Part shown: in pieces, positions 19,167 through 28,646 of the stretch | Layout: the number at the start of each line of letters is the position of its first letter | Position numbering within the stretch: the stretch's first letter is position 1 | Assembly (NCBI GenBank): GCA_028293765.1 | Contig: JAQGOG010000085.1 | Coordinates: 1 to 47,790, forward strand | Length of the DNA: 47,790 nt | Reading direction: 5' to 3' | DNA from: Gammaproteobacteria bacterium | GTDB taxonomy: Bacteria > Pseudomonadota > Gammaproteobacteria > Steroidobacterales > Steroidobacteraceae | The notes under the pieces: generated by a model | The model's database searches: none | What the model was told of the DNA's origin: nothing | Seen by the model: only the letters and a program-made list of their open reading frames with translations | Program-made: the position numbers and the translations under genes

Positions 19167-20595
19167 TCTCACGATCAAGGGCAGCGTCGCGCTCGTCGTC
19201 GCCGCTGTGCTGGCGGGCTGCGCTGTCGGTCCGAACTACAAGAAGCCCGATACGCCGGTCGCGGCGAAATTCACGGGTGCCGAGGAGAGCACGTTTTCGG
19301 CGCGGGATGCGCAGTCGCAATTCTGGAAGCAGTTCGGCGACGACACGCTGGATCACCTCGTCGATGACGCTTTCGCGGCCAATCACGACCTGCGCATCGC
19401 CTTGGGTCACTTGGCCGAAGCCCGTGCCACGCGGCGCCAGTCCCTCTACGACCTGGCTCCCACGGTTACGGCGCAGGCCGGACACCAGACCCAGCAGCTT
19501 CCCGCATCGCAGTTTGGTTTTCCGTTCAAGGCCTCGTATTACGACGCCAGCTTCGATGCCTTTTGGGAGCTCGACCTGTTCGGGCGCGTACGCCGGAATG
19601 TGGAGGCGAACACCGCGGACCTTGAGGGCGCCGAGGCGAATCTGCGGGACGCGCAGGTGTCGGTGATAGCCGAACTGGCGCGCACGTACTTCGAGCTGCG
19701 GGGCGAGCAGAACCAGCTGGCCGTCGCCAGGCGGAACGTCGAGAACCAGCAGGGAACGCTGACCTATACCGAGGCGCGGCTGAGTGCGGGACGGGGAACG
19801 GAGCTCGACACGTCGCGCGCCCGCGCACAGCTCAGCACGACATTATCGACAATCGATCCGCTCGAAGCCGCGGTTTCGCGCTCGATCCATCGTCTCGGAG
19901 TGCTGACGGGCCGCGATCCCAACGCACTGCAGGACCTGTTGAGCCCGCCGCATGATCTGCCGCCGCTGCCCCAGACTCTGGCCGTGGGGGATCCGGAGAG
20001 CCTGCTGCGCCGCCGCCCGGACATCCGGGTCGCAGAGCGCCAGCTGGCGGCCTCCACCGCCCGAATCGGAGTGGCGGTCGCCGATCTGTTTCCCAAGGTC
20101 ACGTTTACCGGCAACTTCGGCTACGACGCGGTTAACCTGAACGCTCTGGGGACTTCCGCCAGCCGGGCGTATACGATCGGGCCGTCGATCTCGTGGGCCG
20201 CTTTCGATCTCGGACGAGTGAAAGCGCAGGTCGCCGGTTCTCGAGCGCGAACCGATACCGCCTTGGCCCAGTACGAGCAGACAGTGCTACGGGCCCTGGA
20301 AGAGACCGAGAACGCGCTGGTTACTCACGCGCGCTCACGCGGCCAGCTGACGCATGCCGCGGATGCGGCTGAGTCAAGCACGACCGCCGCCAAGCTGGCC
20401 CGCGCCCGATACGAAGGCGGCTTGGTAGATTTCCTCGAGGTGCTGGACGCGGAGCGTACTCAGCTCCAGGCGGAGGACAGCCTGGCTCAAAGTCGCACTC
20501 AGGCCGCGACCAGCCTCATCGCCGTCTACAAAGCGCTAGGTGGTGCTTGGGAGGGTGCCCCCCTGCCGCGCTACACTCGGGCTGGGAATCGCTAA
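19159..20595 (+). CDS. Outer-membrane efflux lipoprotein (NodT/OprM family)
   Basis: A 478-aa protein with a lipoprotein signal (VLAGC, Cys21) followed by the family opening VGPNYKKPDTPV. Two repeated outer-membrane-efflux halves of about 200 residues are visible, including FWELDLFGRVRRNVEANTAD and SWAAFDLGRVKAQV, the strand-helix units that build the TolC-like trimeric channel. ATG 19159 lies inside the end of the pump gene, so the two are probably translationally coupled. It completes the tripartite efflux system. No local TetR or LysR repressor is seen; the adjacent two-component system is the only nearby candidate regulator. Confidence 0.93.
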   Translation: MSNLTIKGSVALVVAAVLAGCAVGPNYKKPDTPVAAKFTGAEESTFSARDAQSQFWKQFGDDTLDHLVDDAFAANHDLRIALGHLAEARATRRQSLYDLAPTVTAQAGHQTQQLPASQFGFPFKASYYDASFDAFWELDLFGRVRRNVEANTADLEGAEANLRDAQVSVIAELARTYFELRGEQNQLAVARRNVENQQGTLTYTEARLSAGRGTELDTSRARAQLSTTLSTIDPLEAAVSRSIHRLGVLTGRDPNALQDLLSPPHDLPPLPQTLAVGDPESLLRRRPDIRVAERQLAASTARIGVAVADLFPKVTFTGNFGYDAVNLNALGTSASRAYTIGPSISWAAFDLGRVKAQVAGSRARTDTALAQYEQTVLRALEETENALVTHARSRGQLTHAADAAESSTTAAKLARARYEGGLVDFLEVLDAERTQLQAEDSLAQSRTQAATSLIAVYKALGGAWEGAPLPRYTRAGNR

Positions 20596-20687
20596 ATCGG
20601 AAAGACTGCCATGCTCCAGCTTGCGCGAAGTGCCTCACACCCCCACATTGCAGCCATCGGTTCGAGCGGCCAACCGGAGACTGCCGT

Positions 20688-22505
20688 ATGAATGCCACCC
20701 TGCTGGAACTGCCTGCTCTCGAAGAGAAATATTCGAATCCCAGCGGCCAATGCGCGGAAGAGCTGACCCAGATCAATGAGTCGCTGCAGCGCCGGGAAGG
20801 CCTGCTGGCGGCATCGGCCAAGGCAAGCCGGCTGCTGCTGGAGGCCCCGGATGTTCGGGCCGTGATTCCGCGAGTGCTGGGGCTCATCGGCGAAGCAGCC
20901 CGCGTCGATCGCGTGAATCTGATGCTTACCAAGGCGGGACCACATGGCGAGCCGCTGCTCGCGGTGGTCAATGAGTGGGTCGCCGATGGCGTTATCCCGT
21001 ATCTCGACGATGCCGCGATGTCTAGCTGCGATGAGCGCAACTTCTCGGCCGTCTGCAGTGAGCTACGGGCCGGCCGCAGCGTGTGTCTGAGCAAGAGCGA
21101 CTCCGCTGCGGAATATGCCTCCGCGGGTTTCGAAGGCATCGGCACCAAGACGAAGGCAATCGTACCGATTTTCGTCGCCAGCGAGTTCATCGGTGTCGTC
21201 GGATTCGACAACACGCGGCAACGGCGGGCGGTCGACTCCGCTGAACTGGCGGCGCTCGAGACCGCGGCGGGTGTGATCGGCGCCGCCCTACACCGCGAAC
21301 GCCTCGTTGACGACGTGAGGCGTGAGCGCGAACGAGCCGCAGAAGAGAAGGTGGCTGAGCTCGCAAAGGCCAATCTCGTCATTAGAGGCAACCTCGAACG
21401 CCTCGCAAGCGAGCCGGACCTCCACAGCTTCATGGGTCACATGCTGCTCGAAGCGGCGCGCCAGTTCGACGCGGCATCGGGCGCAGTGATCGTATCCAAG
21501 GACTCACTGCAGGAATGGCGCATCGTCGCTCATGTACGGGATGGGCACCTCGAGCCGCCGCCCTTCGCGACGAGCGTACCCTTCGCCGGCTCGCGATTCA
21601 CCGACTCCTTCGCGGTCCGGCAGGAACCCCTGTACCTGGATCTCGAGCATGAAGACGAGGAGATCTGGCCCGGAGTGCTCGCGTTCCATCGCCGGGAGGG
21701 TTATGCCGGCGTGGTCGTTTACCCACTCGTGTTCGGCGCGCGCAACGTTGGGTTCTTCATCCTCAGCTTCCGGCGGAATGCGGAAGACGTTCAACGCAGT
21801 GAGTTGCTCGTCGCGCTCGCCCAGCAGGCGACGCTGGCCGTGCAGCTCACGCGGCTCGCCTATTCGGCGAAAGAAGCCGCCGTCCTCGTGGAACGCACGC
21901 GCATCGGGCAGGAGATTCATGACGGGCTCGCCCAGTCCTTCACGGGAATTCTGATGCAGCTCGGCGCAGCGGAGGAATTTCCATCCTGTAAGAGAAAGAA
22001 TTCCGAGCTGGTCGTGATTCTCGCCCGCATCCGCGACCTCGCGCGCGACGGCCTCTCCGAAGCGCGTCGCTCGGTCATGGCGTTGCGGCTCGATCAGACG
22101 CGCCGTGCGGGACTGGAGATCGCACTGCGGCAACTCGCGGAGCGCTCGACTGTTCCGGGTGGAGTCACCTGCACGTTTGAAGGCATGGGCATTGCGACCG
22201 GACTGAAGCCAGAGCATGAGCACGAATTACTGCGCATTTCGCAGGAGGCCGTGAGCAACGCCGTGCGGCACGCAAGGCCAAACACCGTGAGCATCACGAT
22301 GACCGACGGGCCGACACATTGGGAGCTTGCCGTAGCCGACGACGGCGTTGGCATGGAGCGCCATCCGGAACTCTACGCCAGCGACGGCTTCGGGCTCACC
22401 AGCATGCGCCAGCGCGCCGGGGCGATTGGTGGCGAGTGGCGCATCGAGAGTCAGCCGGGCGCCGGTACGCGCGTCAGCGTCCGCATGACGAAGCGGAAAC
22501 CGTAA
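20688..22505 (+). CDS. Cytosolic GAF-domain histidine kinase (NarL-type partner)
   Basis: A 605-aa kinase. ATG 20688 is preceded by CGGAGA; the frame is open upstream to 20547 but overlaps the efflux gene there. No membrane segment is seen. Two GAF-like sensor domains occupy about 60-205 and 235-390. The HisKA_3 dimerisation domain has phospho-acceptor His411 in RIGQEIHDGLAQ. The HATPase domain (about 510-600) keeps the N box SQEAVSNAVRHA, the G1 box VADDGVGM and the G2 region GFGLTSMRQRAG. This is a NarX/DesK-class kinase, possibly sensing a small ligand or redox signal through the GAF domains. The stop overlaps the response regulator start (TAATG), so they form a pair; it may control the efflux operon 92 bases upstream. 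Confidence 0.92.
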   Translation: MNATLLELPALEEKYSNPSGQCAEELTQINESLQRREGLLAASAKASRLLLEAPDVRAVIPRVLGLIGEAARVDRVNLMLTKAGPHGEPLLAVVNEWVADGVIPYLDDAAMSSCDERNFSAVCSELRAGRSVCLSKSDSAAEYASAGFEGIGTKTKAIVPIFVASEFIGVVGFDNTRQRRAVDSAELAALETAAGVIGAALHRERLVDDVRRERERAAEEKVAELAKANLVIRGNLERLASEPDLHSFMGHMLLEAARQFDAASGAVIVSKDSLQEWRIVAHVRDGHLEPPPFATSVPFAGSRFTDSFAVRQEPLYLDLEHEDEEIWPGVLAFHRREGYAGVVVYPLVFGARNVGFFILSFRRNAEDVQRSELLVALAQQATLAVQLTRLAYSAKEAAVLVERTRIGQEIHDGLAQSFTGILMQLGAAEEFPSCKRKNSELVVILARIRDLARDGLSEARRSVMALRLDQTRRAGLEIALRQLAERSTVPGGVTCTFEGMGIATGLKPEHEHELLRISQEAVSNAVRHARPNTVSITMTDGPTHWELAVADDGVGMERHPELYASDGFGLTSMRQRAGAIGGEWRIESQPGAGTRVSVRMTKRKP

Positions 22506-23140
22506 TGGTTGCGGTCATGAAGAGGAAGATCCGGGTGATTCTTGCGGACGATCACCCCGTAGTGCGGGACGGGCTCGCCGCGATGGTCAATCAACAAGCG
22601 GACATGGAGGTTGTCGCCGAAGCCGGCGACGGTGAGGAAGCCATCACGCTTTATGAGCAGCACCGCCCCGATGTGATGGTGTTGGATCTACGCATGCCGA
22701 AGCGCGACGGCGTTGCCGTCGTGCAGCACGTGCTCGAGAGCAATCCGAAAGCGTGCCTTCTCATCATGACGACGTATGACGGCGACGAGGATATTTTCCA
22801 GTGTCTCAGCCAGGGAGCGAAAGGCTATCTGCTGAAGGATGCGCCGCGGACGGAAATCCTTTCCGCCATTCGCGCCGTCAGCGAAGACCGGCCGTACACG
22901 TCATCATCCGTCGCGGCCAAAGCACTGCAAAGAATGGCCAAGCCGAGCCTGACACAGCGCGAGCTGGACGTGCTGCAGCTCGTCGCACAGGGCCGGAGTA
23001 ACAAAGACATCGCGCGCCGCCTCGCCATCACCGAAGGTACGGCCAAAACGCACGTCAAAGCGATCCTGACCAAACTCGACGCGATCAGCAGGACCGAGGC
23101 GGTCGCAGTGGCTCACAAGCGGGGCATGATCCGTCTGTGA
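22505..23140 (+). CDS. NarL/FixJ-family response regulator
   Basis: A 211-aa regulator. The ATG at 22505 shares a base with the kinase stop; a second ATG at 22517 is possible. The receiver domain (about 8-125) has the acidic pair DD at 15-16, phospho-acceptor Asp61 in VLDLRMPKRDG, the Thr in IMTTYDG and the Lys in YLLKDAPR. A LuxR-type helix-turn-helix follows (about 145-208: LTQRELDVLQLVAQGRSNKD). It is the partner of the GAF kinase immediately upstream. Target genes are not shown by the sequence. Confidence 0.94.
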   Translation: MVAVMKRKIRVILADDHPVVRDGLAAMVNQQADMEVVAEAGDGEEAITLYEQHRPDVMVLDLRMPKRDGVAVVQHVLESNPKACLLIMTTYDGDEDIFQCLSQGAKGYLLKDAPRTEILSAIRAVSEDRPYTSSSVAAKALQRMAKPSLTQRELDVLQLVAQGRSNKDIARRLAITEGTAKTHVKAILTKLDAISRTEAVAVAHKRGMIRL

Positions 23141-23162
23141 CGGTCCGCGCCAGCGTAGTGCG

Positions 23163-23414
23163 TTAAGCCTCATCCCGACGCTGAGCTTCCCACTTTCGGT
23201 AACAATTGAAGTGGAAACGCAGGCTGCGGCCGCTTTCCGCCGGCGCTACATCGATTTCGTACTCGATGTCCTGCGCCTTGATGGGATGGCCGCAAAGGTT
23301 GCACAGAGCGCCGCTGCCACGACCCGCCCACGTCCGCAGCGGCTCTTGATACGGAAGGCCCTGCCGTTCGTCCTGACCCGCATCTAACCTGATATTCGGC
23401 GTACCGGTAACCAT
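23163..23414 (-). CDS. Small Cys/His protein, probable zinc-binding, unknown function
   Basis: An 83-aa protein from ATG 23414, chosen over a TTG at 23450 because AAGGAG lies just upstream of the ATG. It contains CNLCGHPI, then about 22 residues later RFHFNCYRKWEAQR. The CxxC...HxxC spacing suggests a treble-clef-like zinc site. Charged C-terminus, no signal peptide. It converges with the response regulator (22 bases between stops). I do not recognise a named family. Confidence 0.65.
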   Translation of the reverse strand: MVTGTPNIRLDAGQDERQGLPYQEPLRTWAGRGSGALCNLCGHPIKAQDIEYEIDVAPAESGRSLRFHFNCYRKWEAQRRDEA

Positions 23415-23631
23415 GTGCGCGCTCCTTCGTCCAGACGAAGTATGGAACAAAGCATAACGCGATTAGACAGAGAGGGATGACAGAGTTGCCGCTACGCCAC
23501 GAACATTTGAAGAAAAAAGTTGGGAACGCCCGCGGCAGTCTCAAGTGATCGGCAAACATCCTGCCGCGGCAAGCTTTCGGCAAGCTTTCAGCGCAAACAG
23601 CAACCCCCTGCCCCCCGTCGCGGGGCGCGGC

Positions 23632-23922
23632 CTAACCGCCCTTCGGCGCCGGTGGGCCGGCCCGCTGGAAGCCTTCAGGCGCCTGCGAGCCGGTGCCGAA
23701 GAAAAACTTTTCCATTTCCGCTTCGAGAAACTTGCGCGCCTTGGGCTCGATGGGCGTGAGACGGTACTCGTTGATGAGCATCGTCTGATGTTTCAGCCAA
23801 CGCGCCCACGCCTCCTTCGATACGCCCTCGTAAATGCGCTTGCCGAGCTCACCAGGATAGGGGGGCCGGTCGAGGCCCGGAGCCTCCTGCTTCAAAAACA
23901 CACATTGCACCATTCGTGACAC
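23632..23922 (-). CDS. yggX: Probable Fe(2+)-trafficking protein YggX
   Basis: A 96-aa cytosolic protein starting at GTG 23922 ([14 protein letters not shown]), which aligns with the MSRTIFCTFL start of E. coli YggX; GGAGA precedes it. Conserved features are the N-terminal Cys7, [18 protein letters not shown], the [13 protein letters not shown] motif and [15 protein letters not shown]. YggX protects Fe-S clusters from oxidative damage and supports iron traffic. The gene follows mutY with 12 bases between, the same order as in many gammaproteobacteria; MutY itself carries a [4Fe-4S] cluster. Confidence 0.95.
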   Translation of the reverse strand: MSRMVQCVFLKQEAPGLDRPPYPGELGKRIYEGVSKEAWARWLKHQTMLINEYRLTPIEPKARKFLEAEMEKFFFGTGSQAPEGFQRAGPPAPKGG

Positions 23923-23934
23923 GGTAGTCTCCAG

Positions 23935-25041
23935 TCAACCCGCAACGCGCCCGTCGAACAGCGCAGGACTCGCAAAGTCCTCGAGCAATGCCTTGATGGG
24001 CGCAGGCAACCCGATGCGGGCCGGCTCGCGAGTGTTATACCAGACGCTGCGCGCAGCATCCATGACGCCGGCGCTTCCCGCACAGCGCGCAAGGAGCGGC
24101 GTGATGACGAGATCGAAATGAGTAAACGCGTGCTCGACTCGACCCAAGGGCTGCGGCTCACTCTGCGGTCTCTGCAACGAGTGACCGATGTATGCGCGTG
24201 CCGCTGTCGGGTCATCGAACTCCGGCAAACACCACAGGCCTCCCCACACACCGCTCTCGGGCCGCCGCTCCAGTAACACACTGCCGTCCGCGCGCATGGC
24301 CACGAGCATGAATACCTGTCGCGAGGGTCGAACTCGTGCTGGGCGGGGCGAGGGGAGCTCGTGTTGACGGCCGGTACGCTTGGCAACACAGCCTTCAGAC
24401 AATGGACAATAGGCGCACAACGGCTTGCGCCTCGTGCAGACAGTGGCGCCCAGGTCCATTATCGCCTGCGTGTAGACAGCTACTTGCCCGAGAGGCGTGC
24501 AGGTGTCCGCAAGGTGCCAAAGTCGTTCAGAAACGGCACGTTCCGACGCGTTCCCCGCCACTCCAAAATAGCGCGCCAGCACCCGCTTGACGTTCCCGTC
24601 GAGAATCGGGAAGCGCAACCCAAGGCTCAAGGCGAGGATCGCACCCGCCGTCGAGCGCCCGATTCCGGGCAGGCTCGCGATCTCCTCGAAGCTCTCCGGA
24701 AATCTGCCGCCGAACTCGTCGCGGACGCGGATCGCGGACCGATGCATGTTGCGCGCGCGGGCGTAATAGCCGAGCCCCGTCCATAAGTGGAGCACGTCGT
24801 CGATCGGTGCATCGGCCAGCGCGCGCACACCCGGGAAGCGCTGCATGAAGCGCGTGTAGTAGGGAATGACGGTCGCGACCTGGGTCTGCTGGAGCATGAT
24901 CTCCGAAACCCAGACGCGATACGGCGTGCGGTCGCTTTGCCAGGGGAGGTCGTGACGGCCCTGCCGGGCATGCCAATCGAGCAGCCCAGCCGCGATCGGG
25001 GACTCGCTCAACTCATCACCGTCAGGCAGAAGCCCCAGCAT
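23935..25041 (-). CDS. mutY: A/G-specific adenine DNA glycosylase MutY
   Basis: A 368-aa base-excision enzyme that removes adenine mispaired with 8-oxoguanine. ATG 25041 gives the expected N-terminus; a longer frame to 25152 is likely not used. Catalytic Glu47 lies in [13 protein letters not shown] and Asp148 in ILDGNVKRV, after the helix-hairpin-helix [13 protein letters not shown]. The [4Fe-4S] ligands Cys202, Cys209, Cys212 and Cys218 have the standard C-x6-C-x2-C-x5-C spacing. The C-terminal NUDIX-like domain that reads 8-oxoG is present ([19 protein letters not shown] onward). It heads a mutY-yggX unit and is divergent from the ATP-grasp operon. Confidence 0.97.
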   Translation of the reverse strand: MLGLLPDGDELSESPIAAGLLDWHARQGRHDLPWQSDRTPYRVWVSEIMLQQTQVATVIPYYTRFMQRFPGVRALADAPIDDVLHLWTGLGYYARARNMHRSAIRVRDEFGGRFPESFEEIASLPGIGRSTAGAILALSLGLRFPILDGNVKRVLARYFGVAGNASERAVSERLWHLADTCTPLGQVAVYTQAIMDLGATVCTRRKPLCAYCPLSEGCVAKRTGRQHELPSPRPARVRPSRQVFMLVAMRADGSVLLERRPESGVWGGLWCLPEFDDPTAARAYIGHSLQRPQSEPQPLGRVEHAFTHFDLVITPLLARCAGSAGVMDAARSVWYNTREPARIGLPAPIKALLEDFASPALFDGRVAG

Positions 25042-25283
25042 GTAATTCGCACCTCGCGAATTGTAGCAGCGGCCGGGACACCTCAGATGCGGCAGCGCGC
25101 GGCGCACGACTACCGTGCAGGGCGCGAAATTTACTGCACCAAATAGGAGCATAAGGCCCTCACCTCAACCGAGTCCTCCGATCGCGAGGGTTGTAACCTC
25201 TTGAGCACGCACGCGAAGCAGCATTGGCATGGATCTCGCTTAGGCTCACTATCTGATGAGATGCTCAACGCGCAGGGGGTAGC

Positions 25284-26699
25284 GTGCGTGGTCGGCCGTA
25301 CGACGAAATGCTTGACGCCGAGGGTTCGCCCCGGCCGCACTGCCGCCACTATTGCGACTGGCTCAGTGAGCAGCCGCCTGAGCGACTGGCCCAAAAGCGC
25401 GCCGAGGCGGATGCGCTGTTCCACCGTCTTGGCATCACATTCGCCGTTTACGGTGAGAACGCCGGTACCGAGCGCCTGATCCCGTTCGACGTGGTGCCGC
25501 GCATTCTGCCGGCCCACGAATGGAAGCAGCTCGAGGCGGGCATCAAGCAGCGCGTCCGGGCGCTGAACGCCTTCGTCGCGGACATCTATCACGACCAGGA
25601 AATTCTGAAAGCCGGGGTCTTTCCGGCCGAACAGATCCTCGGCAATTCGCAATACCGTCCGGAGATGCAGGGCAGCAGCGTTCCCGGCGGCATCTATGCG
25701 CACATCAGCGGAATCGACATCGTGCGCGACGCTGACGGCCGTTTCTGCGTGCTCGAGGACAACCTGCGCGTGCCATCGGGCGTCTCCTACATGCTCGAGA
25801 ACCGCAAGATGATGATGCGGCTGTTTCCCGAACTCTTCGCGCGGCACGCCGTCGAGCCGGTCGAGCACTACCCGGACATCCTGCTGGAGAATCTCAAGAG
25901 CGTGGCTCCCGCGGGCGCCACGGACCCGACCGTGGTGTTGCTGACACCCGGGGCTTATAACAGCGCTTACTTCGAGCACGCATTCCTCGCGCAGCAGATG
26001 GGAATCGAGCTCGTCGAAGGCCAGGATCTCTTCGTCCGCGATGACATCCTCTACATGCGCACGACTCGCGGCCCCAAGCGCGTCGATGTGGTGTATCGGC
26101 GCCTCGATGATGACTTCCTGGATCCGCAGGCATTCCGGCCGGACTCGACACTTGGCGTCCCCGGCCTTCTCAAGGCGTATCGCGCCGGCCACGTCACCAT
26201 CGCGAACGCCATCGGCACTGGCGTCGCCGACGACAAGTCCATCTACCCTTACGTCCCGGATATGGTGCGCTTCTATCTCAGCGAGGAGCCTCTGCTGGCC
26301 AACGTGCAGACTTGGCTTCTACGGCGGCCCGAGGAGCGCGAGCACGTGTTGGAAAATCTTCCCGAGCTGGTCGTGAAGGAGGTGCACGGTGCCGGCGGGT
26401 ACGGGATGCTGATCGGACCAACCTCGACACACGCACAGATCGAAGACTTTCGCGCCCGTATCAAAGCGCACCCCGAGCGTTACATCGCGCAACCGACGCT
26501 CGCCCTGTCCACTTCGCCTACTTTCGTGGAATCCGGGCTCGCACCCCGCCACATCGACCTCAGGCCGTTCGTGCTTTCGGGCCGTGAGATCACGGTGGTA
26601 CCGGGCGGCCTGACTCGCGTAGCCCTTCCTGAAGGGTCCCTGGTAGTCAACTCCTCCCAGGGCGGTGGCACCAAAGACACCTGGGTGCTCGGAGCCTGA
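25284..26699 (+). CDS. Circularly permuted ATP-grasp protein (COG2308-type)
   Basis: A 471-aa protein from GTG 25284, preceded by an AGGGGG ribosome site. It opens with the family motif RPYDEMLDAEG and contains IPFDVVPRILPAHEW, FCVLEDNLRVPSGVSYMLENR, LLTPGAYNSAYFEHAFLA and KEVHGAGGYGMLIGP, all characteristic of the CP_ATPgrasp_2 (formerly DUF404/DUF407) family. Such proteins are thought to form an amide or peptide-like bond using ATP; the product is not known. It is followed by the alpha-E gene one base after its stop and then by Anbu, the conserved neighbourhood for this family. Confidence 0.92.
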   Translation: MRGRPYDEMLDAEGSPRPHCRHYCDWLSEQPPERLAQKRAEADALFHRLGITFAVYGENAGTERLIPFDVVPRILPAHEWKQLEAGIKQRVRALNAFVADIYHDQEILKAGVFPAEQILGNSQYRPEMQGSSVPGGIYAHISGIDIVRDADGRFCVLEDNLRVPSGVSYMLENRKMMMRLFPELFARHAVEPVEHYPDILLENLKSVAPAGATDPTVVLLTPGAYNSAYFEHAFLAQQMGIELVEGQDLFVRDDILYMRTTRGPKRVDVVYRRLDDDFLDPQAFRPDSTLGVPGLLKAYRAGHVTIANAIGTGVADDKSIYPYVPDMVRFYLSEEPLLANVQTWLLRRPEEREHVLENLPELVVKEVHGAGGYGMLIGPTSTHAQIEDFRARIKAHPERYIAQPTLALSTSPTFVESGLAPRHIDLRPFVLSGREITVVPGGLTRVALPEGSLVVNSSQGGGTKDTWVLGA

Positions 26700-26700
26700 C

Positions 26701-27642
26701 ATGCTCAGCCGTACCGCAGACCACCTCTACTGGATGTCACGCTATCTCGAGCGGGCCGAGAACATGGCCCGCATGATCGACGCGCATCACCGACTGTCGC
26801 TGCTGCCTCGCGCGCCCGAAGCAGTGCTGCAAGGCTGGCAGGCAACGCTGGTCTCGCTCGGCATGGACGACCTGTTTCTCGAGCGGCATACGACCCTGAC
26901 TCCGCTCGCCGCCTTCGACTTCCTGGCGTTCGACCGGGAACACTCCGGCAGCATCCTGCGCTGCCTGCGGGCGGCTAGAGAGAATGCCCGAGCCGTCCGG
27001 GGCACCATCACCTCGGACATGTGGGAGATTCTCAATACGACTTACCTCGAATCGCACGCGTTCAACTCCAGCATGACGGAGTCAGCACGCGGCGAATTCA
27101 TAGAGTGGGTGAAGTATCGGGCGCACCTCGCACGTGGGGTGACCTCCGGTACGCTGTTGCGGGATGAAGCAATGCACTTCACACGCATAGGCACTTTCAT
27201 CGAACGAGCCGACAACACCACGCGCCTGCTCGAAGCGCGCTGGCGGGATCCAGGCGGACGCGGCGAGCGGCTTCTGGCGGAAGCGTCCGAGTGGGCGGTG
27301 CTGCTGCGGGCGATGTCGGCATTCGAGATCTACCGGCGTGTCTGCCGTGACAGCGTCAATCCCACGCGAGTCACGGAAATGCTGCTGATGAGAGACGACT
27401 TGCCGCAAGGCGTTCACCGTTGCCTCGATGAACTGCAAGCCAACCTCACGGCCGTCGCGAACGATCAGTCGGCGGAAACGCTGCGGCGCGTCGGGGAGTT
27501 GCACGCGCAGTTTCATTACGGGCGCTTCGAAGAGCTGTGCGCCGGCGGCATTCCCGCCTTTCTGGATCGGTTCCAGGCGAAGCTACGCGACGTCGGCGCG
27601 CGCATCTCCAGGGACTTCCTGGTGAGTTCCGTAGGACAGTGA
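26701..27642 (+). CDS. Alpha-E domain protein (COG2307-type, DUF403)
   Basis: A 313-aa, mostly helical protein with the family opening MLSRTADHLYWMSRYLERAE and internal RIGTFIERADNTTRLLE. ATG 26701 lies right after the ATP-grasp stop. Alpha-E proteins almost always accompany the circularly permuted ATP-grasp, as a separate gene or a fusion, and are presumed to act with it; no catalytic residue is established. Second gene of the cluster. Confidence 0.92.
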   Translation: MLSRTADHLYWMSRYLERAENMARMIDAHHRLSLLPRAPEAVLQGWQATLVSLGMDDLFLERHTTLTPLAAFDFLAFDREHSGSILRCLRAARENARAVRGTITSDMWEILNTTYLESHAFNSSMTESARGEFIEWVKYRAHLARGVTSGTLLRDEAMHFTRIGTFIERADNTTRLLEARWRDPGGRGERLLAEASEWAVLLRAMSAFEIYRRVCRDSVNPTRVTEMLLMRDDLPQGVHRCLDELQANLTAVANDQSAETLRRVGELHAQFHYGRFEELCAGGIPAFLDRFQAKLRDVGARISRDFLVSSVGQ

Positions 27643-27737
27643 CCTCGGGCAGTGACACAGAGCGAGCGGGCCCGTCGAATCCGCTAGAATGCGCCGCCTT
27701 ACAGCGGGAGGCCGCTGCCGCCGGAGATTCCCCTTCT

Positions 27738-28484
27738 ATGACCTACTGCGTGGCCATGCTGCTCGATACGGGGCTGGTGTTCCTGTCCGATTCACGCACC
27801 AGCGCGGGAGTCGACCAGATCAGCACGTTCCGCAAGACGACGGTCCTGCAGAAGCCGGGCGATCGCGTGTTGGTATTGCAGAGCTCGGGAAATCTCGCCA
27901 TTACGCAGGCGGTCACGAGCATCCTGCTGGAACAGATCGACACGCCCGAGGTGAAGTCGAGCCTGTTCACCGTTGCGAATCTATTCGAAGCCGCCCGCTG
28001 CGTCGGCGAAGCCGTGCGCGAGGTGTACCGGCGCGATGCCGGAGCGCTCAGGGAATTCGGCGTCGACTTCAACGCGAGCATCATTCTCGGCGGCCAGATC
28101 CGCGGCGCGGAGCCAAGGCTCTTCAGCATCTATTCCGCCGGCAACTTCATAGAAGCCACGGCGGAGACGAGCTACTTCCAGATCGGCGAATCGAAGTACG
28201 GCAAGCCCATCATCGATCGCGTCATCCGCAGGAGCAGCAGTCTCAACGAGGCCGCGAAGTGCGCGCTCGTCTCGATGGACTCCACCATCCGCTCCAATCT
28301 TTCGGTCGGCCTGCCGCTCGACCTGGTGCTCATAAAGCGCGACCGTTACGAAATCGCGCGGCACATCAGTATCGACGCTGACAACGAGTATTTCCGCGGC
28401 ATCCGCAACCGCTGGAGCGAAGCCCTGCGCGAGGCGTTCGCCGAACTTCCGGATCCGGACTGGCTCCGCACGCCGACCGCCTGA
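27738..28484 (+). CDS. Anbu proteasome-like peptidase (ancestral beta subunit)
   Basis: A 248-aa Ntn-hydrolase. ATG 27738 is followed by Thr, so Met removal would expose Thr1 as nucleophile. Counting from it, Asp17 (FLSDSRTSAG) and Lys near position 32 (TFRKTTVLQ) match the proteasome triad. Further conserved stretches are RVLVLQSSGNLAITQAV and FNASIILGGQIRG. These identify Anbu (COG3484), a relative of HslV and the 20S beta subunit found in proteobacteria. It lies 95 bases after the alpha-E gene. In many genomes a transglutaminase-like gene sits between or beside them; none is present here. Substrate unknown. Confidence 0.92.
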   Translation: MTYCVAMLLDTGLVFLSDSRTSAGVDQISTFRKTTVLQKPGDRVLVLQSSGNLAITQAVTSILLEQIDTPEVKSSLFTVANLFEAARCVGEAVREVYRRDAGALREFGVDFNASIILGGQIRGAEPRLFSIYSAGNFIEATAETSYFQIGESKYGKPIIDRVIRRSSSLNEAAKCALVSMDSTIRSNLSVGLPLDLVLIKRDRYEIARHISIDADNEYFRGIRNRWSEALREAFAELPDPDWLRTPTA

Positions 28485-28646
28485 CTGGACAGGCTCCGGA
28501 TCAACAACCCCGGCCGGCCTGCTTTTCGCGAGGCTGCGCGCCCCGGCAAAAACCACGCTTTTTGCTCGCGGGCGTGAACCCTCCCTCGGCGCGCTCGCTG
28601 AAAGCGCTGGCCCATCCCGGGCCGCAGGCGTCTTTCAGCCCATCAA

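Noticed and set aside
25131..26192. 353-aa minus-strand frame
   Set aside because: Antisense to the ATP-grasp gene, with no ribosome site or family match.
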